Shown here: one piece after another, positions 10,233-22,137 of the stretch | Numbering within the stretch: the first letter of the stretch is position 1 | How the letters are laid out: the number at the start of each line of letters is the position of its first letter | Assembly: GCA_009760855.2 (NCBI GenBank) | Contig: WPIO01000018.1 | Location: forward strand, 986,001 to 1,050,000 | Length of the DNA stretch: 64,000 nucleotides | Source: Cristatella mucedo | Taxonomy: Eukaryota; Bryozoa; Phylactolaemata; Cristatellidae | Reading direction: 5' to 3' | Position numbers and translations under genes: made by a program | The notes under the pieces: generated by a model | The model's database searches: none | What the model was told of the DNA's origin: nothing | The model's input: only the letters and a program-made list of their open reading frames with translations

Positions 10233-10325
10233 GTGTTCTGTACTGTCGGCACCTACCTTCGGGCTTACCTGCCTGTTCTGTTACTGCCGGCTTACCTGTT
10301 ACTGTCGGCACTTACCTGCTGGTAT
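10233..10325 (+). repeat. Imperfect short minisatellite
   Basis: Three variant units carrying CTGTTCTGTACTGTCGGCAC, CTGTTCTGTTACTGCCGGC and CCTGTTACTGTCGGCAC, each followed by a TTACCTG-type block. Confidence 0.6.
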
Positions 10326-10582
10326 TGGTGCTGCACCCACCTACTAGTCGCTGTTTCAAAGGTTCTGGCCTTCAGTGGACTAGTCAGGGGTCGGCATGAA
10401 CTAATCGTGTTACCACAGAGGTGTGTAGAGCCTTGCTCGGAGCAGTTTTGAAAGCTAGTATTCGTTGCTTGTAGCAACTATTTTTGGCCCCAGAGAATCA
10501 GGGTTAAAGGATTGACTTGCTTCCAGTCGCTGATTAAAAATATGTTTAATGCATATCAAACAATTTAATATAAAGTCAGTTC

Positions 10583-10695
10583 ATTGGTTTGAGTCCTTCT
10601 GTAAGAGATTCCTTAATGCCCACCGCAAGCAGTAGTGATAGCTATTAAGGTTCAGCAGCCGAAATACAAACGAGGCTGCTAATTCTGCTAAGCTT
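10583..10695 (+). mobile_element. SINE-1 fragment
   Basis: A box B-like GGTTTGAGTCC is followed by CACCGCAAGCAGTAGTGATAG, then ACAAACGAGGCTGCTAATTC. These are the ordered landmarks of SINE-1 with about 20-25% changes. The tRNA head is missing. Confidence 0.55.
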
Positions 10696-11439
10696 TCGTT
10701 CTTCACAATTTTTTTGGATCAGAGAAGACATTTTTCGTGAGCAGAGCCTCGGGATCAGGCAATTCTGATGGGAGCAGGAGTCACGTGTTGTTCAAAGCGA
10801 CGACTGCAGATATTCATCGGTGCTTGCTCGGAGGGTTACCAAGTCAAGTTATGTTTGACTCGTTGCCAAGTAATTAGCCGGTGAGAGTTTTAGCCCCGAA
10901 CCACCTATATCTGCACAGGAATGCATGTGAGTGTGCTGAGTTACGGGTGTACAAGCAACTTTTCGCATACCTTAACTAAGCTTGACTGTATAGCCGCTGA
11001 CCGAAAAACACCTCTCTAAACCCCCATCTCTAACCCCTGAAATGGCATAACCTGAGATGGCTGCAAGTTAGCCTTAGGTTTGTTTGAGGAGTCCATAGTG
11101 CTGCTACAAACTTTGTGTGTGGCTTCCATATCCGGATAGAAAGAACTAGGCCTAAAACACAGGCAGGCAACACATGCTAGTATCATGCCAAGTGGCTTTC
11201 CAAGTCCACATTTATAGCATAAACAAGTCTATTCGATAGCAAATGAGGGTTACAGGTGTTCAACAGTGGCCACAACATAAAAAAGGGCTCTATTGCCTTG
11301 AGCTCAAATCAGCTCTAAGGCCAATGCCAGGTCCGCAAGTACGACTTACTGCCTGTTGCAGTGCATCGGTGTTGATTCGGCCTCGGCCACAGATTATCGC
11401 CGGATCTGTTTCTAGCCTTTACCCCAAATAATAATTGTC
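10696..11439. other. No recognisable feature
   Basis: No coding frame with a family signature and no repeat-family match. Confidence 0.4.
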
Positions 11440-11705
11440 AGTCATGATCCAAAAGGCCTGGATTAGATACAGAGGTCCTTGCAAACTATCGCCCAGTTTC
11501 CCCCTTCCTTTCTTGTCAAACATTAAAAAAATTGTTGCTAAGCAGCTGGTTGAACATTGAAAATAATGGAATGTCAGAAACATTTCAATCAGGGTTCAAG
11601 AGGCAGCACTCCACTGAAACTGCTCTCCTCCGTGTAAACATTGACATTCTACGTGGCCACGATGACGAAAATGTCACTGCCCTAGCTCTGCTAGATCTGT
11701 CAGTG
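11440..11705 (+). mobile_element. LINE family A, upstream half of an interrupted copy
   Basis: Frames show NYRPVSPLPFLSN, a GFKRQHSTETALLRV block and TALALLDLS, that is, RT domain motifs just upstream of the first catalytic Asp. The sequence stops at CTGTCAG, and family A sequence resumes at 13113 (GTAGCCTTCGACGCC), continuing exactly at the point of interruption. A family B element lies between. One stop (TGA near 11557) disrupts the frame. Confidence 0.8.
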
Positions 11706-13112
11706 ACATGGGTAGAGTGTCTCTTCTTGTTTTGCTCGATCTTTCGGCAGCTTTTGATACCATCGATCACAAAGTACTTCTAGAGCGCCTCTCATCTCGC
11801 CTGGGCATCACTGGCACTGCTCTGCAGTGGTTCAGGTCCTATCTCAGTGGGAGACTCCAGAGTGTTGATGTGAATGGACAAAGATCATCTGAAGTACCTC
11901 TAAAATATGGAGTACCTCAGGGCTCTGTGCTAGGTCCGGTCCTTTTCACCGTCTATACTCTCCCTCTCGCTGATGTGATTGCCAAGCACAATCTAGGCTT
12001 TCACTTCTATGCGGATGACACTCAGTTGTACCTTTGCTTTGATCCCTCCCAGCCTTCGAGCACCTCAAATTCTCTCAACTCACTTGCTGCATGCATTGAT
12101 GACATCCGATCATGGATGGCAGCAAATTTTCTAAAACTAAACGATGATAAAACTAACTTACTAGTTATGGGCAAACCTAGTGTTATTCAGAAATTGGAAA
12201 GGCTGACTTTCAAAATTGGCTCTGCCAGCATATCTCCAGTTGCATCAGCTCGAAATCTAGGTGTCATATTCCAAAGCGACCTCTCGTTAGACGACCACAT
12301 CAGCTCCACAGTCAAATCAGCCTATTTTCAGCTTCATAACATTGCTAAAATTAGGGCTTGTTTAGATAAGGATACCACGTCCAAGTTGGTCCATGCATTC
12401 GTGACATCTCGTCTCGACTTCTGCAACTCACTGCTTACTGGCCTACCAGCATGTGCGATCAGGCGATTGCAGCTGGTGCAAAACTCTGCAGCTAGGCTTG
12501 TCTGCCGTGAGCGTCGCAGTTGCCACATTACTCCACTTCTCGCCGACCTGCACTGGTTACCAGTCAAGCAACGGATTGACTTCAAGGTTTTGTCGCTCAC
12601 TTTTAGGTCTCTTCATTCTATGGCTCCAGCCTATCTTTCAGAGATACTACCCCATCAGGCAAAGCATCGTACCACTCGCTTTTCGGAATCCAACAGTCTA
12701 GAAATACCTCGTACAAACCTTAAATCCTTTGGAGACCGTGCATTTAGCTCGTATGCTCCCACAGCCTGGAACTCCCTCCCGACCTGCATCAGAACATCCC
12801 CTGACCTGACCACATTTAAAAGAAACTTAAAAACATTCCTATTTAGGACAGCATTTAGTGGGTCCTTGTGATTCGTCCTCGATGTGCTTATGCGTGCTGA
12901 CACTGTTCATGCTGCCACTAACCACATTTGCATGCTGACCCAGTGCATGTCACCCCTAACCATGTTATTCATTTTGTTTGTTTTTCAAGCATGATTTTAC
13001 TTACTATTCTATTGCGTATCACTTTGCAGCAAATGTAAAGCGCCTAGAAAGAGATTAAGTTCTCTGAGGGCGCTTTATCAAGTGCAATATTATTATTATT
13101 ATTATTATTAGT
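11706..13112 (+). mobile_element. LINE family B, best-preserved copy, inserted in LINE A
   Basis: 5'-truncated copy with intact RT to C-terminal coding (11708-12871), a 3' UTR with all family landmarks, the GCGCC...GGCGC stem-loop at ~13035-13075, and an (ATT)n tail to 13112. It splits a family A element, so it is the younger insertion. The duplicated target is short (AGT or a few bases) or eroded. Confidence 0.9.
11708..12871 (+). CDS. LINE reverse transcriptase (L2/CR1 clade), N-terminally truncated ORF2
   Basis: An open frame of 387 codons without stops. It encodes the palm of a non-LTR reverse transcriptase: LDLSAAFDTIDH (residues ~10-21, first catalytic Asp at D17), PQGSVLGP (~70-77) and FHFYADDTQLYL (~99-110, catalytic YADD at 101-104). 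The thumb/C-terminal segment follows, with LLVMGKPS, LDKDTTSKLVHAF, LLADLHWLPVKQRID and SFGDRAFSSYAP. It ends at FRTAFSGSL. The enzyme would copy LINE RNA at a nicked target, but this copy lacks the AP endonuclease and the N-terminal RT, so it cannot act alone. The Met at 11708 is probably fortuitous and arises at the insertion junction. The L2-clade assignment rests on motif style and on the 3' stem-loop plus microsatellite tail. Confidence 0.88.
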   Translation: MGRVSLLVLLDLSAAFDTIDHKVLLERLSSRLGITGTALQWFRSYLSGRLQSVDVNGQRSSEVPLKYGVPQGSVLGPVLFTVYTLPLADVIAKHNLGFHFYADDTQLYLCFDPSQPSSTSNSLNSLAACIDDIRSWMAANFLKLNDDKTNLLVMGKPSVIQKLERLTFKIGSASISPVASARNLGVIFQSDLSLDDHISSTVKSAYFQLHNIAKIRACLDKDTTSKLVHAFVTSRLDFCNSLLTGLPACAIRRLQLVQNSAARLVCRERRSCHITPLLADLHWLPVKQRIDFKVLSLTFRSLHSMAPAYLSEILPHQAKHRTTRFSESNSLEIPRTNLKSFGDRAFSSYAPTAWNSLPTCIRTSPDLTTFKRNLKTFLFRTAFSGSL

Positions 13113-14410
13113 AGCCTTCGACGCCAGTGATCACGATGCTCTACCTAAACGACGAGAACGACGATCGGTCTGGCAGACGAAGCACTGGCGTGGTTTAAAT
13201 CGTACTTGTCTGATCGTGTTCAATCCGTGTTGCGTGGGGGTCAGGTCTCACACACGAGAAGGGTCACCTGTGGAGTCCCTCAAGGCTCTGTACTCGGTCC
13301 CTTGCTGTTCTCCATTTATACTCAACCTCTGGGGAAAGTGATTAAGGCCCATGGAATAGGATATCACTTTTGTGCTGACGATACTCAGCTGTATTTTTCA
13401 TTAAAACCGTCGGAATCTCCTGCAGCAACTCAGAAACTGAATGCTTGCCTTGCCGACATTCGATCTTGGATGTCGGATTACTTCTTGAAACTAGAGTGAT
13501 AAAACCGAACTGCTGCTCATGGGATACCCTATGCGTGTGGCTTGATTAAAAGGCTTTGCTCTTCCAATAGGTGATGCTGTTGTGCGACCATCACCACGTG
13601 CTCTACATTTAGGTGTCGTTTTCGACAGCTGCCTAAATTTTAAAAGCTTCATTCAGAAGACTGCTTCTACAGCTAGCCATCACGTCTGATCCCTATCCAA
13701 GATTAGGAGCTATCTTCCACAGTGGCTAGCAAAAAAAGTTGACTAGCTCCTTAATTCTGTCTCGGCTTGATTATTGTAATTCCCTTTTGGTTGGGCTACC
13801 AAAGAAAGCAGCTAGGCAAAGAAATATGGCTGCAAGGCTAATCTTCAATTCCCAGAGGTTTGACCACATGTCTCCTTTGCAAAAAGAGCTAGGATGGATG
13901 CCGGTTGAGCAACGTATACAGAGCAAAGTTCTTACGCTGACCCGCAAGGCCTGCCACGGCTTGACTCCTTTGTACCTAGCTGAACTGCTGCATCAGTTTC
14001 AGCCTGTTCGCGCCCTCAGGTCCTGTGTGGACAATAAATTAGCTGTTCTATTCCTCCGCTTTAAGACCGTTGACGACAGAGGGTTGAGCTCTGCAGGTCC
14101 TAGACTGTGGAACTCGCTTCCACAATTCTTATGCAACGACAACTACTCTTCTACTGCCGACTGTGGCTCATCCTTTTCAGCGGTCCTGAGCTGCTACTTC
14201 CATGCTACTCACTACCTCAACTGCTCTCCTGACTCTGCTATGCTTTCCACTTTCTCTCTGTTGCGTGAGACGAAGTCTGTTGGCCACCGAATGCGTACCG
14301 AAAGCCGCTTTGGCTGTGAGTGTACTATATAAAACTCTCCTTGGTAACACCCATGTAGTCTGTATGACTTTGTGGAGTTACAGACGGAGATACAACAGAT
14401 TTATTATTAG
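13113..14410 (+). mobile_element. LINE family A, downstream half of the interrupted copy
   Basis: Resumes with AFDASDHDAL, then SDRVQSVLRGG, CGVPQGSVLGPLLFSIYT, GYHFCADDTQLYFSLKPSES and SYFLKLE (13206-13499). After a stop and a frameshift comes the C-terminal region (13739-14332: ILSRLDYCNSLLVGLP, LGWMPVEQRIQSKVL, KACHGLTPLYLAELL, AGPRLWNSLPQ). The catalytic motif reads CADD instead of YADD. The family A 3' end (GTGTACTATATAAAACTC, then TTTGTGGAGTTACAGACGGA) ends near 14400 with a TTTATTATTA tail. Confidence 0.88.
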
Positions 14411-16184
14411 GCCTGTGTTTCCCGTTCCTAATAGCAGGATTTCTTCCAGCTTCTGGTGTACTGTTATTTTGGCTTTCCCATGCATGCCACCCATTATGGT
14501 GGCTTTTTACTGGTTGTCGATAATTATTTGGCTGCGTCTTTGTTGACCGGTAACCTGATTCTGCTCTTTGCACTCTGCCAGGTTTTGCGACTGTTGCTGA
14601 TAACAAAGCCAACGACTAAGCGATCCTGATTGAAAGTCAAAGTCAGCAGCAAGCCGTTGAGAGTATTAAAAATCGACACGCAGAAGACCAGTGTGCTGAC
14701 TGCACTGGCCTGCCTCTCCCTGGCCAGACGAACGCCCCGATATGATCATCAGCATACCTTGTATCGGGCGCCACCATCGTCTGCGGTACATGGCTTACAT
14801 GGCCAGAATATCAGAACTGTTTGCAGTATGTCAACGCACTGCCCAGTCAAGCAAGCATTCTGCAGATACCTGCCGCAGGCTGCCACGATGAGCAGAAATG
14901 GAAATGGTTAAGTTAGTGAATCCCGATAAACTGTTGCAGGGTTGCTAGAAACATATCACTGCTAAGGCCAAACCAGCAATAGCAATGAGTGTTCTATAAC
15001 AACCCACAGCTCACGATACGCCTTAGCACCTCCAAGTGAAGAAAGAAACTCGTGTAGGCATACATCTGTGGAGTGTGTGATTAAAAGCTTTAAGGCTGCT
15101 GTATAAAATTTTCAAGTGTAAGACTTGTAAGTAATCAAGCCAGGCTTTTATAAGAAATGGCTGCATCTAGCTTTTAAGTTTCCATTTTTACATTAAGAAA
15201 TTGACCTTAAATATGGATTGTTTATGGCAAGTTAAAAAATATCCAGCGATTGTTGGTTTGGAAAACGGCATCGATTTAAAAACCTAAGAGTCAGACCCAG
15301 CCAAGTTGCCTGCTAGCTAAGCACCATTACAACTTTGAAGGGTCTCCAATCTAAGAGAATAGTTTCACTAGTCAAAGGTGACTTCTCAGGAAGCACTTTT
15401 TGATTGAGCTCACCGTATTTTTTCATTAGCCTAAGAAATCATGCTTTTTAAGTGTTGCATAGTACTTATTTTGTTAAGGATTTCTGCAACAACTCGTGTT
15501 GCTAAGTCTGCAATAATATGTATACGTTTGCGAATTATTCATTTAATCTGTATGCATTCTTACTGAATTGTTTTAATAAAAATAAAGAGTTTCAAGCGTT
15601 GCTTATGCTCCTCAGCCACGGACACAGATTATGATTATTATGATCGTTTTTTCGACATAGATTGCACTGCTAAGAAGCTCGATAGAGACAAATGATTACA
15701 GCTCGTGCAACTGCTAACTCACAGGATTGCATAACCTTTTCAGCTCTCGCTCATCAAATACCATTTAACTTAATAATAATACTAGAGAATCTTGCTCGCC
15801 AAAATAATGATTGCATGGAAGTTTCTTCTGCGCTATGAGAAGAATACATTTCTTACTGGGCACGTTCCACGTATCGAAGAGAGTTTGTCGCTCGAATACT
15901 GCATATGGCATAGCGATAGAGAATGGCATAACGATAGAGAACGGAAATGCCTGATTAGATTAACCAAGCTTATGTCTTGCGGCACAGATAGGCTATTATT
16001 AAGATCTAAAGTGCTAACTGCTAGTCAGGTAGGAAGCCTAATTGTTGTAGGTGATTTTCCTTTGCTGGTACGAGTGGTCAGAAAGACGTCGGCTATTGCC
16101 TTCCAAGCCCAAATTTTAGGTGCCTAGTTTTCAGCTAACTTGCTGGAGAACCATTGACTCCCTGCATGTTGGGTGTATTTAGTA
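14411..16184. other. No recognisable feature
   Basis: About 1.8 kb, AT-rich, with short open frames only. A tandem GGCATARCGATAGAGAA pair occurs near 15908-15943. No host exon or transposon family was recognised. Confidence 0.4.
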
Positions 16185-16366
16185 CAGTTGTTCTCAACCT
16201 GTGGGTCGCCTCCTTGGGAGGTCGAACGACGCTTGCACACGGATCGCCTAAGACCATCGTAAAACACATTTTCAAATTTTGCACACATTAATTTTATGGT
16301 TGGGGGTCGCCACAAAGTGATAAACTATTAAAGGGTCGCGGTCATTAGAAAGGTTGAGAACCACTG
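16185..16366 (+). mobile_element. hAT-superfamily MITE, SPIN-like
   Basis: Terminal inverted repeats: CAGTTGTTCTCAACCTGTGG at the left and AGGTTGAGAACCACTG at the right (one mismatch in the outer 16). The interior includes GGGTCGCCTCCTTGGGAGGT, CGCCTAAGACCATCGTAAAA, TTATGGTTGGGGGTCGCCAC and TTAAAGGGTCGCGGTCATTA. From memory this is the pattern of non-autonomous hAT elements of the SPIN/Charlie type. Flanking 8-mers ATTTAGTA and CTATAGAA agree at 5 of 8 positions, so the 8-bp hAT target duplication is eroded or uncertain. No transposase is encoded in the 182 bp. Confidence 0.85.
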
Positions 16367-18550
16367 CTATAGAAGATTGGAACTGCGTAAGCGTGGCTTA
16401 AATCAGTCACAGTTGATAAGACTAGTAGCTTAGCTTGTCTGTCGTATTGTCGAAACTGCCAAAATACACAATGCACCGAAATTCCAGCCTCACCGACTCG
16501 TTAGTCGAACGCCTCGCTGACTACCAAGTCCTCTCAAGCACTTTTAAGTACCCGCCTTGTTTTTGCTCTTTGATACCAATTGAAAATACTTAGCAGACTC
16601 CCACGTTACTTTCCCTTCTGACGACTCTCATTGTTGAGCTGTGCCTCTTACCACCATTAAATTTTTCCGTGACCGTGCATTTGTTTAATATGCATTTAAA
16701 GCCTCTTCAGGCTTACAGCCTGTAAGCACCTCTCAAGCATTGTAATAAGCAATCCCCAAAGTCGAGAAAAATTCGTGGTACCTCTAGCTAACCTAAGCTC
16801 ATTAGGCGACCAAGTATAAAAAAAAAGTCAAAAGTCAACGGACTTTCAAATTGTAGGAATCACTAGCAAATGACACCAAAGTATTTCCTCCGACTTGACG
16901 TTTAAAAGGAAAAGCTGAAAGACTCATCTACTTTTAGATGTACTTTTTCTGCTTGGACGGTCTCTTAATTTTAATTGCCTATGCCTGCCGAACTAATTCA
17001 TGCCATTATCACTAGACACGCTTCATCCAGCATATTTGCCGTGAAGTAATAGCGATTTTTAAACGATTTTTGTAATAGTAATGTTTAATTACTATTGTCA
17101 TCATCAGCTCTTGACTGACATCACGACAGCCCCGAGCTCGATATTTAAAACAAGCTAAAGATCGTTTCTCGCAGAGTTTGCCTCCACCTGAATAGAATTC
17201 TTTATATTTTGACGCCTGTTGCAATTGTGCAAGTTATCGCTAATTAATTGCAATGCATCTCGCACAAAGTGCTTAGGAAAAGATTCGATTGTCATTCGGT
17301 GCTGCAAAACATATTAATAACCTTCACCACACATATATTCTTATGGAATAGCAGATTCTGGGGTCGTTTTTAATAACTTGAAATTACTTATAAGTTGTTC
17401 CCACATTAACTCATCCAAGAGTGGCAGCTTTCCTACTTTCGGCAGCGTCAAACATCTAAAAAAAGGATGCGAGTCGCGATAAAGGTCCTGCACCTAAATC
17501 AATTCTACCTGCCCCTCCTGCCAAGGGGTCCACAGGGAAAGCATTCGCTCTCTGAACCAACATTTCCGTTTGCTTCCAAGACTTCCTTACCGGATGCTGC
17601 ACAAGCAGTAGGTTGGAAATGCATCTATCTAACTGCACAGCAGTCTGCTGGCGGACGAACTGCTAGCATTGACAGCTTCAGCCATGCATCTCTCATCAGT
17701 GATCCGAATTAAACTCGTGCTGCAGTCCCACTCAGAATACACATACGATAATCCATTGCCGGCTAATGGCTGCAAACAGACACCTAGGCTAGGCCACATT
17801 TTCCCTAGCATTACATAAGCCAAAACCTCCAACTCACCTGGCTGCCGGCCTCTAGCTAGCAGGCTTGTTGATGGCCAGTTATAAATTACCACGAAGTGCT
17901 CAACTAAGTATTGCTGCTTCGGTTCAGGTAACATTTATTGCAACAGCTTTCAGTACTTAAGTGCTGTTTGACGTTCGCAAAAATCTAAAGCATCATTCAG
18001 AGCAGGAACCTCCACTGCCGTTGCTGCCATCTGTCATAGTGCAGGTGCCAATATCTCTGCTGGACAGCATGCTTACTCGAGCACCTCCTTGGGGTGCTGC
18101 ATGGCAGACGGTGTCCTTTGAGAGGCACATGCTTTCAGAAGGGCCGCACACTTCTCGGACACTGCTGTTAACCTGCTTTCCCGGACGATGACGTCAGGTC
18201 CAAATTGCAATGCAAGGTCGATGTACAATCGGTGACACGAACCTAGAGCAGAGAATAACAGTAGTCGGAGCAAAAGAACGAAGCACATGCCGCAGCACTG
18301 TCGTATTTAATTCGTACTTTAACTGGTTTAATTTCAGACCTTTATATCATCTACCAGACTTGCTAGCTCTAAAGAGTTCAACAACTTATACAGCTCAATC
18401 ATAGCAATCAACGTCGATCTCCGAGCCAACGTTAGGCAATAGGGTTTGTACAGGGCCGGCAGTACTTTGAAGAGGTCGAGTTTATGAATAGCCAATGAGT
18501 GGGCTGCCGATCCTCAATTTTAAAAGAGGGTGTCATCAGATAGCGAAGCT
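16367..18550. other. No recognisable feature
   Basis: About 2.2 kb of AT-rich sequence. Open frames of 60-100 codons here carry no family motif, and no further transposon copies are evident. Confidence 0.4.
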
Positions 18551-18551
18551 G

Positions 18552-19427
18552 TGATCGTACTAGTTATGGGCAAACCCAGTGTGATTCAGAAATTGGAAAG
18601 GCTGACGCTCAAAATTGGCTCTACCAGCCTATCTCCCATTGAATCAGCTCGAAATCTAGGTGGCATGTTCGAAAGTGACCTCTCGTTAGACGACCACATC
18701 AGCTCCAGTCAAGTCTGCCTACTTTCAGCTACATAGCATTACTAAAATTAGGGCTCGTTTAGATAAGGATACCATGTCCAAGTTGGTCCATGCATTTTTG
18801 ACATCCCGTCTTGACTTCTGCAACTCACTGCTTTCTGGCCTACCGGCATGTGCAATCAGGCGATTACAGATGGTGCAAAACTCCGCAGCTAGGCTCGTCT
18901 GTCGTGAGCATCACAGTTGCCACATCACACCACTTTTCGCCGACCTGCACTGGCTCCGAGTCAAGCAACGGATTGATTTCAAGGTTTTGTCGCTCCCTTT
19001 TAGGTCACTTCATTCTTTGGCTCCAGCCTCCCTATCAGATTTACTCCCCCACCAGGCCAAGCATCGCACCACCTGCTTTTCGGAATCCATCGGTCTACCA
19101 ATACCTCGTACAAGCCTAAAATCCTTTGGAGACCGTGCATTTAGTTCGTATGCTCCCAAAGCCTGGAAATTCCTTCCGAACTGCGTCAGAACATCCCCTG
19201 ACCTGACCACATTTAAAAAGAACTTAAAAACACATATTTAGGACAGCATTTAGTGGGTCCTTGTGATTCGTCCTTCATGTGCTTATGCTTGCTGACACTG
19301 TGCATGCTGCCACTAACCACATTTGCATACCCTGTGCATGTCACCCCTAACCATGTTATTCATGCTTATCAAGCATGATATTACTCACCATTCAATCGAG
19401 CTTTCCTTTGCAGCAAATGTGAAGCGC

Positions 19428-19504
<77 letters not shown>

Positions 19505-19565
19505 GTGAGTGAGTTCTCTGAGGGCGCTTTATCAAGTGCATTATTATTATTATTATTATTTTGTC
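18552..19565 (+). mobile_element. LINE family B, 3' half with (GA)n expansion in the tail
   Basis: Starts at LVMGKPSVIQKLERLT, just after the catalytic region, and runs through MSKLVHAFLTSRLDFCNSLL, LFADLHWLRVKQRID and SFGDRAFSSYAPKAW to KNLKTHI. A stop and a small deletion (AGCTCCAGTCAAG) occur near 18715. The full 3' UTR follows, and its terminal stem-loop is interrupted by the GA microsatellite at 19431-19501. Confidence 0.88.
19431..19501. repeat. (GA)n microsatellite inside the LINE B tail
   Basis: About 35 GA units lie between GAAGCGCCCAG and GTGAGTGAGTGAGTTCTCTG. In other B copies this position reads AGAAAGAGATTGAGTTCTC, so the array grew from the element's own GA-rich loop. Confidence 0.92.
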
Positions 19566-22137
19566 GTCTCTTCATACTCTGCCTTTATTCTTCTGGGATT
19601 GATGGCCAAAGCAGTCGCAGAGTATATCAATGAGTTGGGCAAGTGCTCAAATAACACGAATAACCACGACTCGAAGTGGATTAGCTCAACTAAGCTTAAA
19701 TGATTACCCATCGGTACACCGAACTCGGAGAAGAGCTTATCTACTATATTTCAAGGAATTCCGCACATGAGGTTTACTGAAAATAAGAGTGCACACAATT
19801 CTGCTTAAATAATTGACATCCCATCGCACTCATGAATCGAACATATACTCAAACATCTCAAACATAATGATACAGAGCAAAGCCAGCACAGGACTATTGT
19901 TACAAACTAGCCTGGTACTTGGATGCCTTGACTGATCAACAAACGAGCAGACAGGCAGACGATAATCTCAATGCATCCTAAAATACGTGCCAGCAGCAAA
20001 CCTGCTGTAGTCGTTGTTGCATGCAGCAGGCTTTTAGGATCTAGTACAGAAGTGTGACATCTGCATGAGAGCCGATGAAGCTACCTGTCACACGAGAAAC
20101 CAAGGGGCAGACTCTTTTCACGTGTTTTGTAGGTTTTGCAAATCTGCATTAGACTTGCATTGTGAAAGCGTGCAAGAGCATGCATGCATGCAGCTTAGCA
20201 ATTTTCTACTATTCAATATGCTATGTTGGTGGCAGTAGAAATTTCCGACTCATGGCTGTTTTTACAGTCATTGCTTGGAGCTGGCATCGAGCACGGTATC
20301 GAGCACGAGCTAATAGTAGCCTTCGGCATTATCGGCTGACAGCTACCAAAAGCAGAGCTATTTTTCAGCTCAGACATCCTACATTAAGCAAGAGGGAGTG
20401 TTAACCAAACATGTACCATGCACACGTAGGCTGCATACGGAAGTAGACGACAGCTTGAGCCACTTGGTTCCAACAAATGAGCCCAGCTGCAAAACTTACA
20501 GAAAAATCTGCAAGGAGTGAGTTACAGAAATCTAGACTAACGCTTACATATTTGCAGATGCTTACATATTTGCTTTGTTACTGCTAACTTATGTGGCAAC
20601 CCAAGGAAAAGTCACCAGCAAACAAGATGGCAAGGGGTTATAAATAAATGTTACAAGACGAATAGAGGCTTAGCCAGTTTTGCAAGTGGGCTTATCAGTT
20701 TCCGAGTGACACCAAGTCTGCCTATAACTAACTATAAGACATCTCGTCATTTGGTTTTGCAAAGTTTGCTTTTATCCTCGAGTGTTCACAATTCAACATA
20801 CAAATAAACTGCAATACACTTAGCACTCACGACTGTTGCTTTCTTTGAATCTATCAGCCCGGCTGGTCACCACGTGCTGACCCAGTGTACGCGTGGGGTC
20901 AGTGCAATCTTGAGAAACAGGAGAGATACAAGATCCTTAATCGAATACTGGTAAGTGCATTTTCAAAGGGAACTCCAAACCAATTCTTTTGTATTTTATG
21001 TTCATTTACGTAGCATCGGCATTTTCGCTAATTGCTGTAATTCCGTTGGCAAACAGTGTAGTCCCTGCTGAATATTCAACCACCATGACCCAGGGAAACC
21101 GTTACGGGTTAGTCTATGCAGTCACTCAACGTCTACAACCCCGAGTGCCTAGGACAGGCGAGAATCTCTGAGGTCGTCAATAAAAAACGACAGCTCAGTT
21201 CTCAGGCTGCTGGCTAGTATCAGGCGACAGCATCTGCCGATGACCCGTGTTGATAATTTCTCCACATAGCGATGCCGAGCAAAGTTTTATATGCACTTCT
21301 CATTTTTTCACTCTATATGACATTGATTCAAGTGGCCACGGTGTTGCATTAAAGAGCTGGGCTGTTTGCTCCGAGTTTAATGTTTCGATATGAAATCGAT
21401 CTTCGGCAGCATAGAACTCAGATCATGGAACGTGAACGTATTACGCCTCAGTCTGTGCACGGGAGACCTAGTGGATCCGCTCTGTTTTGGCCATATGAGT
21501 AGGGCTTTCACCGAGGATTGGAAGGTGACGTTGCTAGCCGCTATTTAATCAGTACGGGTTGCTTCTGTGTCGGTGTAGTGGGTCCCTCAAGTAGTCCAAG
21601 CTTCTCTAGCATCACTCAGACAGACAAGAACTCAGAGAAGACAGAAAGAGCCCAGCAGAAGCTTCCGCCAGCTTTGCCTCAAAGGTAAGACTAGGCAACT
21701 GGAAGTGGCATGCTCGAAGCCGACCTAGAGCCCACCGACCTAGCCTTGGCACTGGCGTCCTGCAGGAGCTCGATGCATCTTCGTTCTGCTCGGCTAACAG
21801 GTCCGGCACAATCCTGCTTGCCGGTTGCAGCACCTGAGCACAAAAGATCAAAGAAGTGATGGCAAAGGGGGAGGCAGATGGAATAGAACTACTCAGACGG
21901 CAGCATTAGAGAAGGCATCGCCACTAAACAAAAAACATGGAAGTGAGGTCAACGTACAAGGGGCCTCAAAGCAAATACAAAACTTGCCGAAACCCTTTAA
22001 ATGAAAGGCGTGAACAAATTCCTATAGCCGGAGAGTCTGAGTCAGCTGATACAACCTCTGCAGCTCAGCTGCATGCGAAGTGCCAGAACTTCCAGGTAAA
22101 ATAAGTCCTTTGGCTTGCACGGGCTGTTAATAAGGCT
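19566..22137. other. No recognisable feature
   Basis: About 2.6 kb without a supportable exon. It includes the short palindromic GAGCATGCATGCATGC near 20176. I see no match to LINE or SINE families. Confidence 0.4.

Noticed and set aside
11440-13112. Chimeric LINE made by fusion of family A and family B
   Set aside because: Family A resumes exactly where it stopped at 13113, so the structure is a nested insertion and not a fusion.
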